Source: Plakobranchus ocellatus (taxonomy: Eukaryota; Mollusca; Gastropoda; Plakobranchidae). From it: a DNA stretch of 25,151 bases. How positions within the stretch are numbered: position 1 is the stretch's first letter; each line of letters opens with the position of its first letter. Position numbers and translations under genes: made by a program. The notes below the pieces were generated by a model. The model saw only the letters and a list, made by a program, of their open reading frames with translations. It was not told the DNA's origin and made no database searches. The stretch covers positions 808,825 through 833,975 of the forward strand of contig BLXT01008059.1 of the NCBI GenBank assembly GCA_019648995.1, read 5' to 3'. This document shows, piece after piece, positions 11,101 to 23,100 of the stretch.

Positions 11101-14100
11101 TCTTATCACTCAAACAGATTAAGCTTTTTTCCCAAATTTCCTTCTTAAAATTTTCGGCTTCTCATAGAATTTAATTTTGCTTTTGATACAAGGATTTCCC
11201 TTTAAAAAGAAAAGGTACAGAATAAAGCTTGATATATTTTTTTGTAGTTCTAGTTATAGTTTAATACTAAGTTCAAAACAAACATGAAAAACTTGTTTAT
11301 GAATCCTGTAGAGGAATATTTATTTGCTTGGCCCTTACCTTTTGGTCTTTTCTTGGAGGACGCTCAGTCTTTTCGCAATAAATCTCACTTGTCTCATAGA
11401 GCATCAACGCCTTCCTTGTAATAGCATCCAGATTTTTGGCTGAGCGGTGAGTCTTTTGTCGCTGGGGGAGGTTAGAAAAACGCTCCCCAGCTTTAGGCTT
11501 GCGTTTCATGGATGGAAGATGCGGGATGTTGTCACTGTCACTGCCATAACAATCGCTGATCAAGGAAAACATATACAAAATTTTGGAAGTAATTAAAAAC
11601 AATGCACAGGGACTGAAAAAAAACATTGATATTTTCACAGCTTACATAACAAGTCATCACTTTCAGACAAAGAATAATCAATATTAAGTCATCAGTGAAA
11701 TTTGCATTCTGAAAAGTTGTACAGTAAGTTCTATTCCTTTCTATGAGTGTCTTGAAGTTTTCTGGTCATGAAAATGCTATTTTACATAGCTCTAACTGTT
11801 TTCAAAAGGAGAAGGCTAAGCATACTAGAAATGGAGAGCACCTTGACTTCAGGCTAGGTACCTTCCATATGGAAGGCTCTTATGTTCTACAAATGCAATA
11901 CTTTTTGCGTGTTAAAAATATTTGAAGAGCACCTAGTAACTTGGTTTTTCAAACAAAAAAAAAAATACATTTGAAGTCATCTACCCTTCTGCATTATATT
12001 AGTCTGTTTTAAAGAAAAAAAGATTAGTTGGCAGGTACCAAAACAGTAGTTCTAACAATTAAAAGAAATTCTGAAAAAGCAGAGAAAAAATCTGAAAATT
12101 ATTTTTAACTTGTGCCGCAGAGATTGGGTATTATATGACGTGAAGTGTTTTAAAATTTGGACAAATTAAATTCAGCTGTGTTCAATTTTTTATAATGCTA
12201 AGTTCATAGGCTGCAACTTTATAGAATATAGTTGTTCAATGATTAAAAGTGTGTAATTGTGCCTAGTTTGAGGACAACAAATAAAAATAAAAATGTATGC
12301 CATTACTTTGATTTAAAGGGTGTGAAATGTAACAAGTAACAAGTTTGAAGACAAATGGAAAAAACAAAAAGTTATATTACTTGCTGTCTTTGTTTTTAAC
12401 ACGTCGTCTTTTTGATCTCGACGCATTAAGTCTTTCAGAAATACTATAGACACTGCCCATTTTTCCTCTGGCCCCTCCCTCTACTTTTCCTCGTTCTGTA
12501 GGAGAGCAGATACAGTGAAGCACACAAGATGGTTTGCCACAATGAAGTGGCTCAGGGATGGGTTTTTCCACTTCAAGGCTAGTAACAGAAAGCAAAAAGC
12601 AAAATGAACAAAAAATGTTTTAAATGTAAGAGTAGTTTTTCTATAGGAATATCTAGTAGTAGTACCTTGGAATATCTTCCAAAACAAGATAAAAAAAAGC
12701 ATATTATACATGACCCTATAATAGACAGTGAATAAGTGATTTGAGAGAGATTAAAATTACAGTGTTCTTTCTACTACTATACGAAATCATAAAAATTATG
12801 ATAGTAATACACATTTGATTCAACTACTCTATTTTTTGCATTGTATGGTTCCTTACCTATCACAGATGCAACCCAGACGGCAGTACTCTTTATCACATGA
12901 GGATGCCAAAGATTTGGCATCTGGACTAACAGAGGAAATAGGTGCTTCACTGACTGAACACAGATGGCAAATACAGCCATAGCGACATCCTATTGAAAGA
13001 ATTTCATATTTGGTGTTAAAAAAAAATAACACTTGCTAGAAAGGCACAGGTAGAGAAAAGTCAATAGCAAGTATTTTCTTTCTTTTAAATAATTTTTGAG
13101 TCAAAAACGTTATAATAAAAAAGTATAAACTAACTTGCAGTTTACTATGCAGATTGACAATACTGATATGTTTTTAAAGTGTGTTTTTTTACACTTTCAA
13201 CTCAAAGATGCCTTACTTTTTATATATATATATGTAAGAACAAAATTTCATCTTACAAATTTTTTTTTTTTTAATTGATATTTCATGTCCTAGCTGACCT
13301 TTCCACTGAAAATGGTTTGGTTTGGTTTTCTGTATACAGCCAGTCCACTAAAAGGTGATCTCAGGCTTCCAGGCCCTCCATCAGGCCAGGGAGCCCTCAG
13401 CAAGGCTCGATCAGCGACAGAAGGGTCCCTGCAGATCTCAGGGCGGATTCATTATCCACTGTGCCACCAACGCCCCCTCTACAGAAGATTTACAACATTG
13501 ATTACATTTTCCATCTACACCAATGATATATTGGGTTTTTTTTCTGTCCAACAGGTATGAAAACTAAGGTCACATTTCTGGCTTTCAGATTAAATTATTC
13601 TTTAAATCTTTGAGAGATATTTTGGATTGAAATTAGAATGTACTTTAATACTTGGTACGAAACAGGTTCACAATTTTTTTTCCATCTCCTGTGACAGTTT
13701 ACTCTTCAAGAGTGATAGTAATTTAATTTTTCATATTTGAAATGATATATTCAGATAATACAAGATTAACCTCTAAGTTGCTTGTTTCATCATAAAGGAT
13801 ATGACAAGTCACTCTCACTGTAGGGCTAAGAGGCAGAGGTAGAGGCAAAGGCATCAGCAAATCAATAGTTCTTTTAGGAATAATATTTTAAACAGATGAG
13901 TAATGGGGAAAAACCTGGACTGTGTAATGCCCTTGACAAGACTGAAACAGAAACAATGAGATGAGAGTATCAAATTTAAAACTTAAGAGCTTAAAACATA
14001 TACACACATATTAATATCTTAGTCATAAAGTAGACATGTATAAAAGTATACTTTTTGTTGCTAATTTTTTTTCCAAAGACAATATTTAACTAATGTCCAT

Positions 14101-17100
14101 TTTTTCAGATGTTGTGCAAATTGTTAAAGATGTTCCTGCTGATAAAAAAAACAAAAGCAACCAACCTGGCTTGCCACAAGATTTGGACGAGACACTATCA
14201 GCAATAGAAGGGCTGGACACAACATCAGCTGCTGTGTCCACACCTTCCATCACAGCATCTTCTTTTATATCAGTTGCAGCAGAAGTGGATGGAGTGTTTG
14301 CAACTGATGACAGCTGAGACAAGGGTGGAGTTGGGGAGGATGGAACTGATGAGTCTGCGTTTGCTGTCAAAGACGTTGGAGTGGCTTCATTATTGTCCAA
14401 TTTACTGAGCAGTTCTGAGGCAGCTGGAGATCCTATAGTAGTAGCCTTGCTTAAGCCTCCACAAAAATCTCGAACCTCACAGTTGCTAGAAAGGTCAGCA
14501 CTCAGTGGACCAGATGTGACAGGACTCATATTTACAATCACCACAGGGAAGACTTTGCTACCCTCTGGATAGGGAAGGATGGGCTGAAGTGAAGGCAAAC
14601 TGTCAGACTGATGCCTATTAATGGGGCTTCTACCACTTTCATGGTGACTACTACCTCCATAAATATCAGCACCACCCTGGCTGCTGCATCCATTAGCACC
14701 ACCCCTAAAGCCACCTAGGTTTACTAAAACTTTCACAGCATTTCTGGCCATTCTTTCTGAAAGCTGCAATAAGAAAAGCAGAGATACATTAAGTTAGCCT
14801 TGAAATTATTAAGATAAAAAAAAAAAAAATTATCTTTCCATGATATAAAAGTATTATAAGAAGTACTGATAATTTTTTTTTAATTTTTCTCCCTTTTCTT
14901 GTCGTGTATTTTTTATCCTGATATATAAATCCTAGCTTTTTTTTAGTAACCTTTGCATGATTTATTGATTATAAAAAAAGGGAAATACTTGATAATAACT
15001 GAAAAGATGTTTCAATATATATTTAATTGTTTTGAGACCAGTCCTATAGCTGAATCTAACACTTTTGAGAAAAAGGTGTTATTTCTTTTCATTGCTCTGT
15101 CTAAAAATTACTTTTTCTTGGCACAGAATGACAGTACAACTAATCTATAATTGATTGGTCTGTGAAGAAAGCTTGAACTTTTTTATATATTTTGGACGGT
15201 ATGAGCACTATTTTCCTGCTACATCCTTTTTTAAGGGCCTTTTTTTTTTTTTAAATTTCATGATCAAAAAAAAAATAAATAAATAAAACTTGTAGAAAAT
15301 CAAGCTGGTTTGTCATCATTTGTGCACTTTTGTTCATTGTATGTGTGAAAATGAAGAAAGAAATAAAACCTCAGCAGAAAACTGGATATAAATTATATAA
15401 ATCCTGTCTAAATAAGGGAATTTAATTTCAAAATGCCTCTGCTCACCTACAATGGGACCTTACCAAAGCTTCAAAGAAGTTTTTACTGCAATGAAATACA
15501 AAAAAATCAGGGGGAAATCATATACAAATGCCTGTGGCTAGCAGTAAACTTTGTAAACAATGTGACAGAGTCAATTTGAAATGTAGGGATAAGATTGGTG
15601 GTCTGTAGTGAATTGAGAGCTATAAATTTTAACTCACCAGAAAATAAAGGTGATAGATGATTGTAGTTGAGGCTAGCCTACTGATAAATTTACAATGTAT
15701 GATAGTATGTGTGAAAATTGGTACTGTGAATAGAGTCTAGATTTAGACTCAGGATGCCTGAGATTAAGATTTGGCCTTGTTTACTTGTAATGTTTCGTCA
15801 GAGTTCGATCAAGCTTGGGTTTGACCTATTTTAGTTTAAAACAGTGCTATTATTGTTTTAGCCTTGTTTTTACCTTTTTAGATTTAGGGATTTCCAGATT
15901 CTCAAAAATCAGGATTACAGGGTTAGATCATATCCTATTGACATAATAGGTGTGTCATCTTTATATGGAAGGAGGAATAAATGAGTACATTTGATTGGTC
16001 AATATTTTTTGCTAACCTTGATAAGATCGAAAATTCTAATCTTCTCTATAATGAGTTGTTTAATACATATCTAGTATTTTTAAGAGGCTGGCTCTGTGGG
16101 ATGTGGATATATAAGAATTGTTGTGAGATCACTGTGAGGAGATTGTCGAGATTGCTGATGTTAGAGAGCTTGTGAATCTAAATAACTGTACAAATTAAGC
16201 TGCTGGTCTTAAATTGTTCTTGATTCAAATTGACAAACTTTCCATTGAATTTTCGGCAAGAGTTGGAGTGATATATATTCTTTGAAATATTATAAAAACA
16301 CATTTATGAGTAATGATCTACTAAATCTACAACTAAATAGCACTCAATTTTCAGTAAGACTTGGGATGATATCTATTCTTTAGTATCTATATATTTTTTT
16401 TTAATTTTCAGGAGCAGGGTTCAACTCGATCTACAACTAAAGAGCACTAAGTCTTTTAAGACAGTGTACCAACTGGCCCCAATGTAAAACGTTACTAATA
16501 AGAGAGAATAAGAGAGATAGAGATTTGGAGAGTGGGGAAAGTGGGAAAGATCAGGCAGTGACGAAGTCTAAGCATTAACAAAGTAGAGGTCAAAAGCCTC
16601 AGCAAATAGGATCCTCTGAAGTGATGTATAGCCTGCTGTGATTGTAGGTAGCTGTCAAAATTAGATCCAGATGTAACAGAGTGTGCAGTTATAGAGGCAA
16701 CATTACCAGTTGAGTTACTCAGAAGCATGAGTGTTAAGTAGGAAGGAAAGAAGCCAGGTGGGAAAGGATGGTGTAAAAAGTAACACTGTGTAGAGCTGCT
16801 GTTGATCAGAAGATGAAAAAACCAATAGGGCATAGAGTTTAGTTCGACAATTATCAAAAATAAAACAGAAATGCCAAAAGAAGCCAACTGCTTGTTACAC
16901 CAATGAACTGATATTCCCAGATTTAAATCCTGTTCATTAATCGTTTACTCAAGGAAAGCGAATGGCTGTCATGTATATAAAATAAAATTATAATTCATAA
17001 CATATGATTATAAAAAAGAAAGGGTAATGGCAAAGATATCAGTTTACACTATATCGTGATTGGTATTGAATGTCTATGTCAAGACATGCCCACAATGGGC

Positions 17101-20100
17101 TTTTCTCCATCCTTAAGATTTCTTGAAATCGACTTACATATACTCCTCTGCATGTTACTTCATCTAGTTTTTACTACTGAAAAGCAGGTTATAATTGCAT
17201 TGGTGATTTACATTGTCAAAGTGTGACTTCTGACTCATTTGGACTGGTCTCAAGACTTTTTTTTTCAATTCTACATTATGTTCTCTTAGTTTAACAGGTG
17301 AGAAAATGAGGACCATTTAAAAAACTTCACTTTTAAATTTAATGAGTATGATTAACATGTTTTATTGCTAACATCAATGTTATAAATTGAAAAATAAAAG
17401 GTAATGCACTCCTTCAAAGTCCCTCTTGGTCTTAAACACTTGCACAATCCCGCTTTACTTTGTCATATAAAAATACTTGAATAAATAAAAATTGTAGGGA
17501 AAAGAAAACTCAAAAAACATCAGATTCGTTTTTTTAGAATATTGCAGCTTGCAATACTGAAATCTTGATTCTGCCCCAAGACATATGTGTGGCAATCTGA
17601 GAAAATCTAAGTACTAGGCACTGATAAAGTAAAAATTTGAGGCTGTACTTTAACTCGATTTTCCCTTTTAAATTTGATAACTCCATTTCTAATTATGATA
17701 TCAAGAAAATTTTAAACTTCAAATAAATGGATGTGAAATACGAAGGAGTAAAAATAAAATAAAAAAACCTCTAAAGATTTGAATTTGCTGAGCTGTGAAA
17801 GGTTTTCTCAAGTTGACACGTTGATAATTTTTCATAAGGCTTCAAGAAGAAAAAGAAGTCAAACTCTAAAGCCTGGGTCTCAAAAGTGTGTCTAAAGTAA
17901 TGTCTAATTCTAATGATGATTTCAAGATTTTTTTATTCATAAGCAGTTTCTACTTGAGTACCTGTAATTCAATTGTATAAAAATAGTCTTTATTTGAATA
18001 GCCACATGAATAATACTTACTATGGGATAAACCAGCTTCATGGGTTTTTTCCTTCTGGATAATTCACTATCGTCTTTTGGGGACAATGAAATATCCACAG
18101 CACTGCTGACTTGGCTAGGTGCTTGAGAACCATCCGTTGAGCAAGCATCTACAGTGTCTGACATATTTACATCAGTGGATGAAAGAGCATTACTCAGTAC
18201 TGCCTCACCCAAAAGCATCTTTTGTTTCTTTTCACGTTTATGAGCTGCCTGAGAAAAAGCCTTTGGCCTATTGCCTTTGAGAGACCAGCCTCCAAGCTTA
18301 CGGTGGATCATGCGGTCTTCCCAATCCATTTTAAGCTCTCTGAAAAGCTGCTTGTGTTGTTTCTGATGACTGAAGCCTGTCCGTCGTTTGGAGCCAGTCA
18401 CTGCAACATGATCTGGATTAGTTTTGCCATCACATACCTTCAGCCCAGAACTATTCAGGGTGGGACTGTCATCACTGACTGTGTCAATGTGCGGGGCCAG
18501 TTGCTCTTGATGTTGGCAAGTTTTTGTGTCATGTAAATTAGGAGTTGCGGCATAGGGTGAGGATAAAGGAGAGGGAGGTAAAAACTGACTTGAGGAAAGG
18601 CTGTTATGCTTTGACTGTCTGTTGTCATGACACTTCTCAGCTTTCTGCCTGTACAGCTCCAGCTGTTGCTTAGCCAAGGTCTTTCTGTTCAGACCTTTGA
18701 TCTTGGTGACATCCATCGTCTTCTTAGGGAACTTATAGTGCATTTGTTCTCTCCGAAGGTGCTCCTCCACACTGCTTGGTTCTCCATTCAGAATGCTTTT
18801 CACCTCACTGCTGTACAAACGTCGATATTTCTTCCAACGCATATGCTGTCCTCTTAGGTGCTTAAACTTTACTTTCTCCATTCCAGCTTTCAAAAGTTTG
18901 GCCTCTTCAAAAGCTTTTGCCTGAGAGATCCTTAGCATGGTGCCATCTTTATCCCACTCTAACGCTTTCTCCACTTTAACATGTGCCGCGAGCTCAGCCT
19001 CACAAGAGAAAGACATAAACAGCAGTCCATCCATCTCATCAAAGTCAGGTTCATATTTAAGATACTCTAAATTTATAAGCTCCTCGGCCCGCTCTTTATC
19101 TGTCCTTTCGGCCATTCTGGTAGCCCTCTCCTCTTCATCTCTTTTAGCTCTCTCGTCTAAAATCTGCATTTCTTTTTTCTTGTGAGGAGGGACAATGACC
19201 CTGTTGGATGGGACGTTCAGGTATTTCTGCAGATTGGGACATGTGAAGATATTTTTCTTCGAAGCAGAGGATTCTTCCAATTCAGATAGCACACTGAGAG
19301 GTTTTGGCTGAAGGATCACTCTAGGAGTTCTCCATGTCTTCTTCATCAACTTACTTGCATAACTCGTTCCGGGGACAGGGATTTTGCTGCCAAGTTTTGA
19401 CTTCACCTGAAAGTCCTTATTTTTAAAGTTCTCAAAAAATGGCTCAGTAGTTGAAGCATCTTGAGGAAAATTATTAGCTCCTAGTTGTGGACTGCTATTC
19501 ACCCTTCGCAAAGTTGTTGACTGAATTCTACCCATCATATAATCTGGGAAATCAATTGTTTTAGATTTGTGAATCCAACGTTTTCCTGGAGTGTCTTCCT
19601 CAAGGTGTGGGCCCTGCAAATACCCAGAAAGCTGCTGATCAATTTCTTTTAAATCCCCAACATTTTCTGTCCCTGATTTTCCATCCGAAACATCCATACA
19701 TGCATATTTCACAGCCGAAGTCATGGTGTCTTGGTCCCTATTGCAAAGGCTGTTTTTGATGCTGGAAGAGTTTGTCAAGTGGGGAGAGAAATTCTTATTG
19801 CTCTCAGCCTCTGGTAGATGCATTTCAATCATTCTGCTTTTTGAGTCCAAGTCCTCTGAAGTTTTGTCTTGCACAATGGACTTTGTTGATCCTTCTGCAA
19901 CTATTGCACATAATTGTTCTTCATTTATTTTATTTAGGGGCAAAGTTTGGTCACTACTATTCACATTCCTTACAATTTTTTCATCTTTCAATTCCTCTTC
20001 TCTCAAGCGCTGATTTAAGATGTTATTTCTGGTTGTTTCATCAACATCTGCACAAATTTTTAACATATGCCTAGGACATGAGCTGATCATCTCATCAACA

Positions 20101-23100
20101 TCAAGAGTTACAGCTTGATCTTTAAGTCTGGTGGCCAGATTTAAGATAATATCATATAATGGTGATTCTGCTATTTTTTCACCTGTCTCCTTGACTGCTG
20201 GGTTCAGTAGGCCCTCTGGGTTTTTGTCCATCATACTTTTCTCTATGTTTCCATGTTTATGCTCACTTTCAACCAGAGTGTTTCCTGTTTGCAATACTCC
20301 TTTGATTTCTGTCTTCAGGAAAGACTCTTCAACATCAATATCCAAAAGTTTGAGCACATGCTCTTTTATTCCTTTCAGCTTAGATTTAATGTCAATTGCC
20401 AAGTCTTTCTTGGAAGCTTGCTTATCACACTTTGTGTCATCCTCATTTGTAGAATTAATGCTACTTAGGTGAAATGTGGGCTGCACTTGGGGAGTGTTCA
20501 TTATCAGTGAATCGAGCTTTTCAGACACAAAACCATTGTCAACAATTTTACAATTGTCTGCTTCCCTTGCTGTAGATTCTTCCTCTTGAGCTTGATTGTC
20601 AATGGTTATGGAATGTATGTTTTTTCGCCACTTTGTAAGTGTAGATTCATTATATTGAGAAGTTTGAACCTGACAACTAAGTGCTGAGACTTGTTGCTGA
20701 CAATCTTCACAAGCGTCCGTGCTTGAAGAGGGACCCACACCACCAGGTTTGCTCTTCTCATATGTATGAGCAACTTCTGAGCCTCCTACCAGCATAGCAC
20801 ATAACAGTGAAGATTGCTGGGCTTCTTTATTGGGCACAGATACAAAACACGGGGACACCTCTTTTGTGTCGGTTGCCAGTGGAGTTGCAATTGTCACAAT
20901 TGATGCTTTATTTTTGTAGGTTGGAGAGAGCAATGGTGTTACGTCAGTGGAGGATTCCGAGGATTTAATACCATCTCTTTCCCCCAGTGAGGAATGATGA
21001 GGCCTTGAAATAAAAGTTGACAGTGCAGAGGCAGGATCTACTGTTATGAGGGACTCTATTGCTTTGTCGTCTTTTACTTTTTCCTGAAGCCTGTGGCTTT
21101 CAATTGACTGGGGCTGGTTTTTAATTAAATTTGGAATGTCTTCAGTGCTTACTTTCTCCTCATGAGAGTTTCCAGCTAGAGCAGAGTTAAATAACTTTTT
21201 TGCACAATCACCTTTACTGAGATTTGTTGAAATGCTTACATTGGGAGGAGAGCTACACACAGATTTAATTTGACCTGTTGCAACATTCTCTCTCATGTTG
21301 GAAACACAAATGTCAGCAGAATAAGAGGAGCTTACAATTCTTTTTGGTTCTTTAGTGTCTGCTTCATTTTCTGAAGTTTGTTTGCCAGAACTGGCACTCA
21401 CAGTGCCTAGGTCTGCTGGAGACAATGAAGCTGACACAGTGCAATTTGTCATGCTAGAGGCAACACTGAGCAATGCTGTTGAAGAACTGAATGAATATGC
21501 AGATATTGATGGATTTATAGTTGAAGATGCTGCAGGTGTAACATTGATCTCAGGTGGTGTTGCTATGAGGATATTTTTTGCTGGCTGCAACAACCCTTTG
21601 TCTTTAGGAGGTGACATTTCAACATCACCTGAGGCCTCGCTACAGAGGACTGGTGAATGAGAGATGGGCATGACGGCCATGGCAGTGGCATACTGACTTT
21701 TCAATGCGTTTTCTTCTTGGTTATGCTCCGGCTTCTCTAGATTCAATTTTGCAGAGTTTACAATGATTTCTTGAGTGTTACTAGGAGTGATCACCACGCC
21801 ACTCATAATGTTTCTACAGATGCAGCTCAATTCCTCATCCACAATTTTCATTTTCTCTCTCTGTTTTTTCTTCTTTTCCCCACTGGAGGACCTCATCAAG
21901 GATTTTCCTTTTAATTTCTTGCTTGCAGGCTTCAATGCACTGCAGTCTTGTTTTCTGCCTTCTTTGCACTTTAACGTTGGAGGTTTTTCTGGGGATTCAA
22001 GCAAAGGAGCACCAGATTTTGAAAGTTTGAATTCAGACTCAACTCTTTCTTGATCACTTTTTGGTTCTCTGGGCTGCTTGGAAAGAATATCTATGACCTC
22101 GGATTTTAGATCTGCTGCTGAGGAAAACTCTATTTTAACGTCTTTCTCTTTATCACAGTCAGCGTCCTCCATGTGTTTTTCCTCAATAACTTTTGTGTTA
22201 TCAGATGAATATCGTTCTTGACATGATTTTGCATCACTATTACTCTCTTTCTCACACACAGTACTACTCAAATTTTCTATTTCTGTACAGTGATTAGTCT
22301 TGGCAAATAAATCTTCCTTCCTCGCATCTTTTGGAACCGACTGTTTTCTCATTTCAGGTACCACATTCTGACCATTTCCTTTTCTGTACACTGGGATTTT
22401 TTTAGTTTCACAGTCCAATTGAGCCATAAGAGTTGAATGTTCCCTGTTCTGTTTAGTCTTTCCATCCCCAGACTTGCTAGACAATTCAGCAGCTACAGAT
22501 TGTTTCTGACAAGCATCTGAATTCATCGAGTCACTATTAACCTCCAGTATTTCAGTAACAGAGGACTTGGCTCTAATCTTAGAAGGGCGCATCTCGTTCA
22601 CAAGGGTGCTGTCTTCAGTGACTCTGTCAGATACTACTGCTGCAGAAGAATCCGTCTTGTCACTACTTCTACCTTTTTTCTTAAAGGAGGCATTTCCATG
22701 CTCTTTAGCTGATGGCAGAGAGGTGACAGCAGGGGGCAATTTGAAAAACTCTGTGTCATCTGGTGAGGGCTTTGCTGAAACAGGATCACTCTCACATTTA
22801 TCAGCAATGTGGGAAGCCTCCCGTGAAAAGTTGTTCCATCTGCGAGCTGAAAAGATGGGAAGGGCAATCATATCCTCACTCAGACGTCGAGGCGATCGAA
22901 TTCTCTTCCCCAGCTCTACCCCTATATTGTCAGTGAAAATGTTTATCTTGGGTCTCTCTTCATCCTCAGATTTCTGTTTGCCTCTTTTTTTCCCACCAAC
23001 TGACTGCTGTGCAGGAGTTTCTGATGAGTTTGAGGGAGACTGATGTCGGGGTGAGCGACGCTCTGGGCTTGGGTTCCCTGAACCTGAGTTTCCATCTTTA

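Larger units (their letters stand above)
9032..11338 (-). other. Intron between exons e and f
   Basis: This 2.3-kb intron contains poly-A runs (9354-9377, 24 A; 10499-10515, 17 A), a purine-rich tract split by SINE copy C, and a perfect 62/63-bp tandem duplication. The stretch 10670-11330 shows nothing recognisable. Phase is 0 on both sides, so no further exon is required here. Confidence 0.65.

Noticed and set aside
13312-13560. 82-residue plus-strand open frame
   Set aside because: It is the antisense of a SINE and includes its conserved body.
14086-14165. Hydrophobic WLLLFF extension of the exon b reading frame, as a possible membrane segment
   Set aside because: It lies downstream of the splice donor and is intronic. 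The phase into exon c confirms the donor at 14166.
16495-16887. 130-residue minus-strand open frame in the long intron
   Set aside because: It has no family resemblance and no splice-site support, and would disrupt the phase-consistent exon chain.
16905-16935. CAGATTTAAATCCTG, resembling a decayed tRNA B box
   Set aside because: There is no A box at the right distance and no repeat body; a single weak match in AT-rich sequence.
22567-23043. 158-residue plus-strand open frame
   Set aside because: It lies antisense to the conserved giant MGA exon a and has no recognisable family or start context.
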